A stretch of 64,000 nucleotides of DNA from AC-32 sp963755635 (lineage in GTDB: Bacteria; Actinomycetota; Thermoleophilia; Gaiellales; Gaiellaceae). Positions 1 through 8,510 of this stretch are shown here, piece by piece. Numbering within the stretch: position 1 is the stretch's first letter; the number at the start of each line of letters is the position of its first letter. The stretch is taken from contig CAVWKS010000036.1 of the NCBI GenBank assembly GCA_963755635.1, positions 62,001 through 126,000 of the forward strand, in the 5' to 3' direction. Position numbers and translations under genes: made by a program. The notes beneath the pieces are model-generated. The model did not search any database, had not been told where the DNA came from, and saw only the letters and a program-made list of their open reading frames with translations.

Positions 1-339
1 CGCGCCGCGAGCCCCGTCGAAGTCGCCCACCTCGAGCGGCCGCTTGACGCGGTCGACCGCAGGGAGCAGGCGCGGTTCCTCGTAGAGCGCCGAGCCGAAG
101 TACACGTCCAGGTCGGACGCTGCCGGCCGGTGCATCCCGGGGATCTTCACGTAGCCGCCGAGCGGAACCGCGCCGAGGGCGTACTCGACCCCGTTCCGCT
201 TCTTCTTCACGATCGCGGGCGGGAAGCCGACGTAGAAGCGGCGCGGGCGCATGCCGACCGCGAGGGCGGTGAAGAAGTGGCCCGCCTCGTGGATCAGGAT
301 CAGGAACGCCAGGCCGAGGATGGCGACGATGACCGTCAT
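1..339 (-). CDS. Site-2 protease (M50, RseP-like), N-terminal part only
   Basis: Intramembrane zinc metalloprotease of the RseP/S2P family, which cuts membrane-anchored anti-sigma factors or other substrates inside the bilayer. Only the first 113 residues are in the window; the rest lies beyond the left edge. The N-terminal hydrophobic helix carries the zinc motif HEAGH at residues 17-21, followed by the family's GVEYALGAVPLGGYVKIPGM region. The ATG overlaps the dxr stop codon (ATGA), so it is the last visible gene of the rpsB-to-dxr run, its usual place in actinobacteria. Function beyond the family level cannot be read from this fragment. Confidence 0.88.
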   Translation of the reverse strand, partial: MTVIVAILGLAFLILIHEAGHFFTALAVGMRPRRFYVGFPPAIVKKKRNGVEYALGAVPLGGYVKIPGMHRPAASDLDVYFGSALYEEPRLLPAVDRVKRPLEVGDFDGARGA

Positions 340-1398
340 CGGACTGCGAGCCCCCGCTCGGCGAGCCGCCGCGCGGCCGCGTCGGCCTCGACCAGGTCCC
401 CGAGGTCACGGGCGGGCGCACCGTCGACATCGGCGAGCGCCTCCTCGACGGTCTCGGCGATACCCAGGAAGGACAAGCGCCCTTCGAGGAAGGCGGCGAC
501 GGCGACCTCGTTCGCGGCGTTGAACGCGCACGGATAGGTGCCTCCCCGCTCGCCGGCGCTGCGGGCGAGCGAGAGCAGCGGAAACGTCTCGAGGTCCGGC
601 GGCTCGAACTCGAGCACGAGGCCGGCGGCAAGGTCGAGCCCGGGCAGCGGCGTCGCCGCGCGCTCCGGGTAGGTGAGGGCGAACGAGATCGGCACCCGCA
701 TGTCGGGGTAGCCAAGATGGGCGAGCGAGGCGCCGTCGCGGAAGCGCACGAGGGCGTGCACGATCGACGTCGGCTGCAGCACGACCTCGATCCGCTCGTA
801 CGGCAGGCCGAAGAGGAAGTGCGCCTCGATCAGCTCGAGCCCCTTGTTGGCGAGCGTCGCGGAGTCGACCGTGATCTTCGGGCCCATGCTCCACGTCGGG
901 TGCGCGAGCGCCTCCTCGGGCGTGACGTCTTCGAGCTCGTCGCGCTTGCGGCCACGGAAGGGGCCGCCGGAGCCGGTCAGGACGAGCGAGTCGACCTGCT
1001 CCGCGGTGCGTCCGTCGAGGCACTGGAACGCGGCCGAGTGCTCGCTGTCGACGGGCAGCAGCAGCCCTCCTCCCCGCTCCTGCGCCTCGCAGCGCCAGCT
1101 CGCCCGCGGCCACGAGGCTCTCCTTGTTCGCGAGCGCCAGCGTGACGCCGCGCTCGAGCGCCCAGAGGGTCGCCGGCAGGCCCGCGAAGCCGACCACGGC
1201 GTTGAGGACGACGTCGGGCTGGGCCCGCTCGAGCAGCTCGGTGAGGTCGCCGCCGACCTGCGTCAGCGGGGCGAGGCCGTCAAGCGGCTGCGAGCCGGAG
1301 GCGGCCGCGGCGAGCTCGAGCTCGGGGTGGCTCGTGACGATCTCGACGGCCTGGCGGCCGATGGAACCAGTCGCCCCGAGCAGGGCTACGCGCTTCAT
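336..1398 (-). CDS. dxr: 1-deoxy-D-xylulose 5-phosphate reductoisomerase, interrupted by a +1 frameshift
   Basis: NADPH-dependent enzyme that converts DXP to 2-C-methyl-D-erythritol 4-phosphate, the committing step of the MEP isoprenoid pathway. The N-terminal frame shows GATGSIGRQ (NADPH binding, residues 7-15) and ANKESLV. The C-terminal frame shows PVDSEH and GPKITVDSATLANKG. The two frames meet near 1085-1100. Dropping one base gives ELALEAQERGGG and restores exactly the 16-residue spacing between KESLV and LLPVDSEH seen in E. coli Dxr. One extra base is therefore present, probably a sequence error since the gene is expected to be essential. A -10 box 8 nt before the ATG suggests its own leaderless promoter. 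Confidence 0.9.
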
Positions 1399-1406
1399 TC
1401 ACTCGA

Positions 1407-1412
1407 ATTGTA
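1407..1412 (-). promoter_or_regulatory. -10 box TACAAT for dxr, leaderless
   Basis: TACAAT on the minus strand ends 8 nt before the dxr ATG, in the 35-nt gap after cdsA. The spacing puts the transcription start at or next to the ATG. No clear -35 box is seen. Confidence 0.5.
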
Positions 1413-1433
1413 CGGCCGGACCTGCAGATCGGA

Positions 1434-2226
1434 TCAGGTGAACGCGAGGATCGTGTAAAACGAGGCGATCGCCGCGAACAGGAGCGCGTCGAGGCGATCG
1501 AGCACCCCGCCGTGGCCGAGCAGGAGCCGCCCGGTGTCTTTCACGCCGAGATCGCGCTTGACCGCGGACTCGAAGAGGTCTCCCATGGGCGCGGCGACGG
1601 CGATCACGGCGCCGAGGACGAGCGACTCGCCGACGGTCAGGAAGTGCTCGTGGTAGAGCGCGAAGAACGGCACGAGGATCGCGGTCACCGTCGAGGCGAT
1701 CAGGCCCTCCCACGTCTTGCCGGGGGAGAGCACCGGCGCCAGCTTGTGACGCCCGATCAGCGCGCCCGTGAAGTACGCGAGCGTGTCGGCGGCGAACACC
1801 GCCAGCACGACCGTGAAGACCGCCAGCCGTCCGTGCTCGGGCAGCCCTCGCAGCAGCAGGACGTACGCGAGCCCGAAGCCGATCCAGGCCACGCCGAGCA
1901 CGGTCGTCGCGACCGCGACCGTCAGCGACTGCCGCGTCTCGGAGATCCCTTTGAGCAGGAACGCGAACGCGAGCGTCGTCAGGAAGCCGCCGAGCATCCA
2001 GATCGGTCCCGCCGAGCTGCGCCCCCAGCAACGTCAGCAACAGGCCCGAGTAGCCGGCCAGGACGAGCGGCCGGAGCGGGCGGGCGACGACGTAGAACTC
2101 GTGCAGCCCGATCAGGCCGCCCACGGCCGCCAGCGCCCACAGCCACCAGCCGCCGAGCCAGACCAGGCCCAGCACCACGGGCAGGCCGACGAGCGCAACC
2201 AGGATGCGCGACCAGAAGGAGCTCAT
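1434..2226 (-). CDS. cdsA: Phosphatidate cytidylyltransferase, interrupted by a +1 frameshift
   Basis: Integral membrane enzyme making CDP-diacylglycerol from phosphatidate and CTP for phospholipid synthesis. The first frame carries the N-terminal helices. The second carries the rest, including the family signature region with KDTGRLLLGHGGVLDRLDAL near the C-terminus, and several further helices. The frames join at a run of five Gs (2022-2026); removing one G gives a continuous protein of about 263 residues, normal for CdsA. The start ATG overlaps the uppS stop (ATGA). The break is in a homopolymer, which favours a sequencing or assembly error over real gene loss. Confidence 0.88.
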
Positions 2227-2955
2227 CGTCCGCCGAAGCGGCGGCGCCTGCCCGCGTATGCGGCGAGTGCCTGCTCCAGCTCCTCCCGGCCGAAGTCGGG
2301 CCAGAGCGTGTCGGTGAAGACGAGCTCCGCGTACGCGAGCTGCCAGAGGAGGAAGTTCGAGATGCGCAGCTCGCCGGAGGTGCGGATCAGCAGGTCGGGA
2401 TCGGGCAGCTCGGGCGCGTAGAGGTTCGCGTGGAAGACGTCCTCGTCGATCTCGTCAGGCGCGACTCCCGCCTCGACGAGCCGCCTCGCGGCGTCGACGA
2501 GCTCCGCGCGGCCGCCGTAGTCGAGCGCGACCCAGAGCCTGAGCGTGTCGTTGCCGGCCGTTTCCTCCTCGAGCCGCTCCATGCCGGCGCGGAGGCTCTC
2601 GGAGGCGCGGTCGCGCCTGCCGATGAAGCGCGTGCGGACCCCCTGGCGCACGAGATCCGGCAGCTCGCGCTCGATCGTCTCGCCGAAGATGTCCATCAGC
2701 GAGTCGACCTCGCCCTCCGGGCGCGACCAGTTCTCGGTCGAGAACGCGTAGACGACCAGCGTCTCGAGCGCCGAGGTCGATCGCCGCCTCGACCGTGCGC
2801 CGGAGCGCCCGCGTGCCTGCTCGGTGCCCCTCCGCGACCGGCAGGCCGCGCTTCGCCGCCCAGCGGCCGTTGCCGTCCATGATGATCGCGACCGACCGGG
2901 CGTGCTCGCCGCTCTGCTCGCCGTCCACGACGACAGGGTCCGGCGCCTGGGGCAC
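2223..2955 (-). CDS. uppS: Isoprenyl (undecaprenyl) diphosphate synthase, interrupted by a +1 frameshift
   Basis: Cis-prenyltransferase that extends farnesyl diphosphate with isopentenyl diphosphate to give the long lipid carrier for cell wall synthesis. The N-terminal frame has AIIMDGNGRWA with the catalytic Asp of the family. The other frame has YAFSTENWSRP, and near the C-terminus LLIRTSGELRISNFLLWQ. The frames join near 2768-2773; removing one base gives DLGLETLVVYAFS, matching the E. coli spacing. It starts at a GTG that overlaps the frr TAG by one base. It belongs with cdsA and dxr in a lipid and isoprenoid supply block. The frameshift is probably a sequence error. Confidence 0.9.
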
Positions 2956-3515
2956 TAGACCTCGAGGATCTCGGCTTCCTTGCGCTTGAGCAGCTCGTCG
3001 ATCTTGTGCGTGTGCTCGTCCGTCAGCTTCTGGACGCGCTCCTCGGCGCGATGCTCGTCGTCCTTGCCCGCCTCGCCCTTGTCCACGAGCTCCTTGAGGT
3101 GGTGCATGACGTCGCGGCGAACGTTCCGCACGGCGACCCGCCCCTCCTCGGCCATGTGGCGGACGACCTTGACCAGCTCCTTCCGCCGCTCCTCCGTCAG
3201 CTGCGGGATCGGCAGTCGGATCACCTTGCCGTCGTTGGACGGGGTCAGGCCGAGGTCGGATTCCTGGATCGCCCGCTCGATCGCGGCCATCGACGTCGGG
3301 TCGAACGGCTGCACGGTCAGCATCCGCGGCTCGGGCGCGTTGATCGTCGCAAGCTGCTTGAGCGGCGTCTGCTGGCCGTAGTAGTCGATCTGGATGCGGT
3401 CGAGCAGCGCCGCGGACGCGCGCCCGGTGCGCAGCGTCGAGAACTCGGCCTGCGCAGCCTCGACGGACTTGTCCATCCGCCGCTGTGCGTCCTGGATCAG
3501 GTCGTCGATCGCCAT
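2955..3515 (-). CDS. frr: Ribosome recycling factor
   Basis: Splits the post-termination 70S ribosome together with EF-G. The 186-residue product has the normal length and family blocks: LRTGRASAALLDRI near residue 30, PLKQLATINAPE, and the C-terminal helix containing LTDEHTHKIDELLKRKEAEI. I chose the ATG at 3515 (MAIDDLIQDAQ), which fits homologue length; the frame stays open for 18 more codons upstream, but those overlap the gap after pyrH and look non-coding. It lies 10 bp after pyrH and abuts uppS, the conserved actinobacterial order. Confidence 0.95.
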   Translation of the reverse strand: MAIDDLIQDAQRRMDKSVEAAQAEFSTLRTGRASAALLDRIQIDYYGQQTPLKQLATINAPEPRMLTVQPFDPTSMAAIERAIQESDLGLTPSNDGKVIRLPIPQLTEERRKELVKVVRHMAEEGRVAVRNVRRDVMHHLKELVDKGEAGKDDEHRAEERVQKLTDEHTHKIDELLKRKEAEILEV

Positions 3516-3525
3516 GCGTGAAGTA

Positions 3526-4284
3526 TCAGGGAGTCGAGACGATCGTGCCGACGCGCTCGCCCTCGACAACCTTACGGATGTTTCCAGGCTGGAGTGCGAA
3601 GACGTAGATCGTCAGGCGGTTGTCCATGCAGAGCGAGAGCGCCGTCGTGTCCATCACCTTCAGGCCTCGCTCGATCGCCTGCAGGTGGGTGATCTCGGGC
3701 AGGAGCTGAGCGTTCGGGTCGCTTCGCGGATCGCCGTCGAGCACACCCTCGACGTTGTTCTTCGCCATCAGGATCGCCTCGGCGCCGATCTCGAGCGCGC
3801 GCAGGGCCGCGGCGGTATCGGTCGTGAAGAACGGATTGCCTGTGCCGGCTGCAAAGATGACGACGCGGCCCTTCTCGAGGTGCCTGATCGCGCGGCGGCG
3901 GATGTACGGCTCGGCGACCTCGGCCGCCGCGAGCGCCGAGAGGACCCTCGTGTGCGCGCCGCGACTCTCGAGCGCGTCCTGCAGCGGCAGCGCGTTCAGG
4001 AGCGTCGCGAGCATGCCGGCGTAGTCGGCGGTCGCGCGGTCCATCCCCTCGGCGGCCGCTTCCAGGCCACGGTAGATGTTCCCGGCGCCGACGACGATCG
4101 CCAGCTCCACCCCGCGCTGCTGGATCTCGACGATCTCGTCCGCGAGCGCGGCGACGCGCGCCGGGTCGAGCCCGTGCTCCCGCTCGCCCATCAGCGCCTC
4201 GCCGGAGAGCTTCAGGAGGACGCGCCGCGAGGCGACCGGCCGCTCGGTCGCGCTCTCCGCGGGCGCCGTCTCGGTGCTCGCCAT
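3526..4284 (-). CDS. pyrH: UMP kinase
   Basis: Phosphorylates UMP to UDP with ATP in pyrimidine nucleotide synthesis; bacterial type of the amino acid kinase fold, usually hexameric and regulated by GTP and UTP. The 252-residue product shows LLKLSGEALMG near residues 23-31, VVGAGN in the nucleotide site, and FFTTDTAAALRALEIGAEAILMAKN. An N-terminal extension of about 20 Ala/Thr/Glu-rich residues precedes the core. Two bases separate it from the tsf stop codon, so it is in the rpsB-tsf-pyrH-frr operon. Confidence 0.95.
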   Translation of the reverse strand: MASTETAPAESATERPVASRRVLLKLSGEALMGEREHGLDPARVAALADEIVEIQQRGVELAIVVGAGNIYRGLEAAAEGMDRATADYAGMLATLLNALPLQDALESRGAHTRVLSALAAAEVAEPYIRRRAIRHLEKGRVVIFAAGTGNPFFTTDTAAALRALEIGAEAILMAKNNVEGVLDGDPRSDPNAQLLPEITHLQAIERGLKVMDTTALSLCMDNRLTIYVFALQPGNIRKVVEGERVGTIVSTP

Positions 4285-4286
4285 CG

Positions 4287-5087
4287 CTAGCCGAGCTGGA
4301 ACCGCTCGAACTCCAGCACCTCGGCGCCTTCCTCGCCGAGCGCCTCGCCGACCGTCTTCCCCGTGTCGTGGATCCAGACCTGCTCGGTGAGAACCTGCGC
4401 GGCGAAGAAGCGCTTGTTCACCATCCCTTCGACGATCTTCTCGCGCGCCTGCTCTGGCTTGGACTGCACCTCGTCCGAGTTCGCGTAGATGTCGCGCTCT
4501 GCGGCGACCATCTCCTCGGGAACGTCCTCGCGGCCGATCCACTGCGGCGCGGAGGCGGCGATGTGCATGGCGACCTTGCGCGCCAGCCCGTCAGGACCGC
4601 CGCGCAGCTGCACCAGCACGCCGAGCTTGTTCGCGGGCGGGTGCGCGTAGCCGTCGATGGTCGCGCCGTCGACCGCCTCGAAGCGCGTTGCGCCGGCGAC
4701 GACGATGTTCTCGCCGAGCTTGCCGGAGAGCTCCTGGCGTTCCTCGTCGAGCTGCTCCTCGGCGCCCGGGCCGTCGCGCTCGACGGTCTCGAGCACCTTC
4801 TGGGCGAAGGCGAGGAACTCCTCGGTGTTCGAGACCGGCTCCGTCTCGCAGCCGACCGCGACGATCACGCCGCGCCTGGCGTCCTCCGCGACGCGGTAGC
4901 CGACCTTGCCCTCGGGCGTCTCGCGCCCCGCACGCTTTGCCGCGCTCGCCATCCCGCGCTCGCGCAGCAGCTTCTGCGCGGCCTCGAGGTCGCCGCTCGC
5001 GTCCTGCAGCGCCCGCTTGCAGTCCATCATCCCGGCGCCGGTCAGTTCGCGGAGCTCCTTGACGAGCGCCGCCGAGATCTCGGTCAC
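4287..5087 (-). CDS. tsf: Elongation factor Ts
   Basis: Nucleotide exchange factor that releases GDP from EF-Tu. The 266-residue product begins with the UBA-like domain (LVKELRELTGAGMMDCKRAL, residues 9-28) that contacts EF-Tu. A dimerization region follows, with VGCETEPVSNTEEF and MHIAASAPQWI. The start is a GTG overlapping the rpsB TGA (GTGA), so translation is coupled to S2. Confidence 0.95.
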   Translation of the reverse strand: MTEISAALVKELRELTGAGMMDCKRALQDASGDLEAAQKLLRERGMASAAKRAGRETPEGKVGYRVAEDARRGVIVAVGCETEPVSNTEEFLAFAQKVLETVERDGPGAEEQLDEERQELSGKLGENIVVAGATRFEAVDGATIDGYAHPPANKLGVLVQLRGGPDGLARKVAMHIAASAPQWIGREDVPEEMVAAERDIYANSDEVQSKPEQAREKIVEGMVNKRFFAAQVLTEQVWIHDTGKTVGEALGEEGAEVLEFERFQLG

Positions 5088-6004
5088 GCGCCCTCCCCTT
5101 CGGGCGTCGCCGCTGTCGCGACCTCCTCGGGCTGCGGCTCGGGCTCTGGCTCAGGCTGTGGTTCAGGCTCTGACTGGGCCTCAGCTGGCTCGGCGGTCTC
5201 TCCGGGGGCCATGACCTCGTGCTCCGGGGCCTCGGCGACCGCCTGGGCGTCGGGCTCGGGCTCGGGTGCGGGCTCCGGCTCGGCCGGGGTTTCCTCCGGC
5301 TGTGGGAAGTCGGCCGGGCTCGCCTTCGCCTTGCCGGCGTCGATCCCGTCGGCGATCGCGCGGACGACGAGGCTGCAGGAGCGAATCGCGTCGTCGTTGC
5401 CCGGAATCACGAAGTCCGCCTCGTCGGGGTCGCAGTTCGTGTCGACCAGCGCGATGATCGGCAGGCCGAGCCTGCGGGCCTCGCGCACGGCGAGCTGCTC
5501 CTTGCGCAGGTCGATCACGAGCATGGCGTCCGGCTGCTTGCGCATGTCCGCGACGCCGCCAAGGTTCATGTCGAGCTTCTCGAGCTCGGCCTGCATCGAG
5601 ATCCGCTCCTTGGGCGGGAGCAGCTCGAGCTGGCCCTCGTCGCGCAGGCGTCGCAGCTCGTGCAGCCGCTCGATCCGGTCGGAGATCGTGCGCCAGTTCG
5701 TCAGCAGGCCGCCGAGCCAGCGGTGGTTCACGTAGGGCATCCCGGTGCGCTGCGCCTGCTCCTCCACGGAGTCCTGCGCCTGCTTCTTCGTGCCGACGAA
5801 GAGGATCGTTCCGCCGCGCTCGGCGAGATTGCGTGCGAAATCGTGTGCTTCCTGCAACTGCTGGAGCGTCTGCTGGAGGTCGATGATGTAGATCCCCCCG
5901 CGCTCGCCGAAGATGAAGCGCTTCATCTTCGGGTTCCAGCGGCGCGTCTGGTGGCCGAAGTGAACCCCGGCCTCCAGGAGCTCGCGCATGGTGACGACGG
6001 ACAT
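5084..6004 (-). CDS. rpsB: Ribosomal protein S2 with a long acidic Pro-Glu tail
   Basis: Small-subunit ribosomal protein. The core (about residues 1-228) has the S2 signatures MRELLEAGVHFGHQTRRWNP and GMPYVNHRWLGG and normal length. It is followed by an unusual tail of about 75 residues made of Glu, Pro, Ala and Gln, with repeated PEPEPQP units, predicted to be disordered and strongly acidic. Acidic S2 tails occur in other high-GC actinobacteria; a role is not known to me. The ATG at 6004 has an upstream purine-rich stretch (AGAGGA) that can serve as a ribosome binding site. First gene of the operon. Confidence 0.95.
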   Translation of the reverse strand: MSVVTMRELLEAGVHFGHQTRRWNPKMKRFIFGERGGIYIIDLQQTLQQLQEAHDFARNLAERGGTILFVGTKKQAQDSVEEQAQRTGMPYVNHRWLGGLLTNWRTISDRIERLHELRRLRDEGQLELLPPKERISMQAELEKLDMNLGGVADMRKQPDAMLVIDLRKEQLAVREARRLGLPIIALVDTNCDPDEADFVIPGNDDAIRSCSLVVRAIADGIDAGKAKASPADFPQPEETPAEPEPAPEPEPDAQAVAEAPEHEVMAPGETAEPAEAQSEPEPQPEPEPEPQPEEVATAATPEGEGA

Positions 6005-6128
6005 TCGCTTCCTTTCTCTCGGTTTCGGTCGTTTCGCCGGTGAGAGGCGGGTGGAACCGGCCTTCCGTCAGGCCGGCACCGCCACCCGGACGTGCTCACC
6101 GGGTCGGGGACAAAGCCGCGAAAGTCTA
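6005..6128 (-). promoter_or_regulatory. rpsB promoter and structured 5' leader
   Basis: On the minus strand TAGACT at 6128-6123 is a good -10 box. Transcription would begin near 6116 and leave a leader of roughly 110 nt, unlike the leaderless starts common elsewhere in this window. The leader contains a perfect 7-bp hairpin (arms at 6057-6063 and 6070-6076, 6-nt loop). A further 6-bp inverted repeat lies upstream of the box (6129-6134 with 6143-6148). S2 leaders are autoregulated in several phyla, so an S2-binding element is possible. That is inference; no known consensus was matched. Confidence 0.4.
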
Positions 6129-6175
6129 GCCGAACCCTCAGATTCGGCCCCTTTCGCGCCGATGATCTCCCTGGA

Positions 6176-7087
6176 ATGCTCGAAGAGCTCGCAGACGCCA
6201 TCCAGAAGGAGGCCTGGCAGCTCGCGGCCGCGGCGGTAGAGGAGGGTCTCCGCGACGACCAGCTGCCGTCGCTCCAGCGGCTCGGCCGGCTCGGCCAGCT
6301 CGGCGACACGCCGACGTTCATCGCCGAGCTCGCGCGCGGCCTCGTGGACCCCTCGCCGGAGCGCCTGCGCATCGGGAGCCCGCTCGCCGCGCAGACACGC
6401 GAGCACGCGCGCGAGCGCGAGGCGCTCGGGTTCGCGCCGCGCGAGATCGTCACCGAGTTCCTGGTCCTCCGCCGCGTGCTCTGGCGCTTCGTCTCCGAGC
6501 GGGCAGCCTCGCTCGACGCCGACGAGGTGCTGCTCGTCGAGCGCCGCCTGAACGACACGATCGACCGGCTCGTCGCCGAGTGCGTCGTCGCCTATTTCGA
6601 CCGCGCGACCTCGGAGCTCGCCCATCAGGCCCAGCACGACCAGCTGACCGCCCTGCTCCACCACCAGGCGTTCGTCCGCGAGGTCGAGGCCGAGGTCGAG
6701 CGAGCCGGGCGCTACGAGCACGGTCTCGCCCTCGTCTTCTTCGACCTCGACAACTTCAAGGACGTCAACGACACGCTCGGCCACCAGGCCGGGGACCGGG
6801 CGCTGCAGGCGTTCGCGGCGGCGCTCAAGGGATCGCTGCGCGCCTCCGATCGCGCCGGCCGGATGGGCGGCGACGAGTTCGCCGCCTACCTCGTGGAAGC
6901 GGACGACCAGGCTGGGCTGAGCCTGATGGCCCGCTTGCGGGAGCGCCTCGAAAAGCTCGGCGACGCGCCGGATCTCTCTTTCAGCGCCGGTGCGGCGCTC
7001 TACCCCGACGAGGTCGCCGACGCCGAGGGGCTCTTCCGGCTCGCCGACGAGCGGCTCTACTCGGCGAAACGGGCCAGCGCCGCCTGA
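6176..7087 (+). CDS. Diguanylate cyclase with RsbRD-like N-terminal domain
   Basis: Makes cyclic di-GMP from two GTP. The 303-residue protein has a helical N-terminal half (about residues 1-140) resembling the RsbRD_N sensor domain found next to GGDEF domains. The catalytic GGDEF domain follows: FFDLDNFKDVNDTLGHQAGD, then the intact GGDEF motif at residues 231-235. RASD lies five residues before that motif and fits the RxxD inhibitory site, so product inhibition is expected. No transmembrane segment, so it is probably cytoplasmic. The ATG at 6176 is chosen; the frame runs 28 codons further upstream. It ends 31 bp inside the convergent rluD-like gene. Confidence 0.88.
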   Translation: MLEELADAIQKEAWQLAAAAVEEGLRDDQLPSLQRLGRLGQLGDTPTFIAELARGLVDPSPERLRIGSPLAAQTREHAREREALGFAPREIVTEFLVLRRVLWRFVSERAASLDADEVLLVERRLNDTIDRLVAECVVAYFDRATSELAHQAQHDQLTALLHHQAFVREVEAEVERAGRYEHGLALVFFDLDNFKDVNDTLGHQAGDRALQAFAAALKGSLRASDRAGRMGGDEFAAYLVEADDQAGLSLMARLRERLEKLGDAPDLSFSAGAALYPDEVADAEGLFRLADERLYSAKRASAA

Positions 7088-7932
7088 AGCTCGGGCGGGA
7101 GCGGTGACTCGACCTCGACCGGCTCGCCCGTCAGCGGGTGCGGGAACGCGAGACGCCAGGCGTGGAGGAACTGGCGCCGTAGCTCGGGCTCGGGCACGCC
7201 GTACACGCGATCGCCGACGACCGGCAGGTCGATCGCCGCGAGGTGCACGCGGATCTGGTGGGTCCGCCCCGTCTCGAGCCGGACGTCGAGCAGGGCATGG
7301 CCGTCGAGCAGTCGTTCGACCTCGAAGTGCGTGACCGCGTCGCGCGGCGTGTCCGTGTCGAGTGAGACACGCGTCGGCTCGCGCCGGTCGCGGCCGATCG
7401 GCGCCTCGATCCTCCCGCGCCAGGAGCGCGGGCGCCCGCGGACGAGCGCCTTGTAGCGGCGCTCAAGCTCGCGCCGGCGGACGAGGTTACGCAGGCCGCG
7501 GTAGGCGTCCTCCGTGCGGGAGACGACGAGCAGACCCGAGGTGTCGCGGTCGAGCCGGTGCACGATGCCCGGCCGCTCCGGCGCGTCGCCGCCACCCAGG
7601 AGGCCGGCGAGCCCGTGGACGAGCGTGCCGCTCGCATGTCCGGGCGCCGGGTGGACGACGACGCCGGCCGGCTTGTCCACGACCAGCAGGTGCTCGTCCT
7701 CGTAGGCGATCCGCAGCGGCACGTCCTCCCGCACGAGCGCGCTCGAGGGCTCCTCCGGCAGCTCGAGCTCGATCCGCTCCCCGCCGGCCAGCCGGTGGCT
7801 CTTGGCCGGCCGCTGGCCCTCGACCAGCGCGCCCCCGCCGTCGATCAGCCGCTCCGCCGCCGCCCGCGAGCCGAGCTCGGGCAGCGAGGCGAGGAAACGA
7901 TCGAGGCGCTCGCCGGCAGCCTCTGCGGGCAC
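7057..7932 (-). CDS. RluA/RluD-family pseudouridine synthase
   Basis: Isomerizes uridine to pseudouridine in rRNA. An N-terminal S4 RNA-binding domain (AAGERLDRFLASLPELGSR and on, about residues 4-75) is followed by the synthase domain. This has the catalytic motif HRLDRDTSGLLVV (Asp is the nucleophile) and the ETGRTHQIRVHLA block. The start is uncertain: the GTG at 7932 gives 291 residues, while a CTG overlapping the lspA stop is 21 nt upstream. It directly follows lspA, as in many bacteria. Target position (23S 1911/1915/1917 for RluD) is inferred only from family. Confidence 0.88.
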   Translation of the reverse strand: MPAEAAGERLDRFLASLPELGSRAAAERLIDGGGALVEGQRPAKSHRLAGGERIELELPEEPSSALVREDVPLRIAYEDEHLLVVDKPAGVVVHPAPGHASGTLVHGLAGLLGGGDAPERPGIVHRLDRDTSGLLVVSRTEDAYRGLRNLVRRRELERRYKALVRGRPRSWRGRIEAPIGRDRREPTRVSLDTDTPRDAVTHFEVERLLDGHALLDVRLETGRTHQIRVHLAAIDLPVVGDRVYGVPEPELRRQFLHAWRLAFPHPLTGEPVEVESPLPPELQAALARFAE

Positions 7933-7949
7933 GACGAGCGAGCGGGCCG

Positions 7950-8510
7950 TCAGAGGCGGGGCCGGCGAGAGGTCTCGCCGAGGAGCAGCGTGACGAACAG
8001 GATCCCGACGCCGATCACGATGAACGAGTCGGCCAGGTTGAACGCCGGCCACCAGCCCAGGTCGAGGAAGTCGGTCACGTGGCCGAGGCGGACCCGGTCG
8101 ATCAGGTTCGACGTCGAGCCGCCGATCAGCAGGCCGAGCGCCACGGGCAGCACCGGGTGGCGCGCGCCCGAGCGGGCGAAGAAGAGCAGCATCCAGCCGA
8201 CCGCGAAGGCCGTCAGGGCGGTCACCGCAACGGTCGCGCTCGAGAAGAGGCCGAACGCGATCCCCGAGTTCTGCACGTGGTGGATCGAGAAGGGGCCGAT
8301 CACGTGCAGCGACTCGTCCAGGTCGAGCTGCGTCGAGACGATCAGCTTCGTCAGCTGGTCGGCGGCGACCGCCGCGAGGGCGACCGCGGCGAGCTCGAGC
8401 CACTGAGCCGCGCGCGCGCCGAGCGGACGCTCCGCGGCCGAGACCGGCGTCAGCGCATCGGTGCTCGAGCCGACGCGGACGTCAAGCGTCCGCGGGGCGT
8501 GCTCGCTCAC
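7950..8510 (-). CDS. lspA: Lipoprotein signal peptidase (signal peptidase II)
   Basis: Membrane aspartyl protease that removes the signal peptide from diacylglyceryl-modified prolipoproteins, such as the two lipoprotein candidates in this window. The 186-residue product has four hydrophobic segments, the family block VAADQLTKLIV near the first helix, and both catalytic Asp regions: GGSTSNLIDRVRLGHVTDF and PAFNLADSFIVIG. An N-terminal extension of about 35 residues precedes the first helix. The GTG at 8510 overlaps the upstream TGA (GTGA). Followed by the rluD-like gene. Confidence 0.93.
   Translation of the reverse strand: MSEHAPRTLDVRVGSSTDALTPVSAAERPLGARAAQWLELAAVALAAVAADQLTKLIVSTQLDLDESLHVIGPFSIHHVQNSGIAFGLFSSATVAVTALTAFAVGWMLLFFARSGARHPVLPVALGLLIGGSTSNLIDRVRLGHVTDFLDLGWWPAFNLADSFIVIGVGILFVTLLLGETSRRPRL

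Noticed and set aside
1085..2773. Programmed +1 frameshifting as explanation for dxr, cdsA and uppS.
   Set aside because: No common slippery sequence, stop codon or stimulator at the junctions, and three neighbouring essential genes using it is implausible compared with sequence error.
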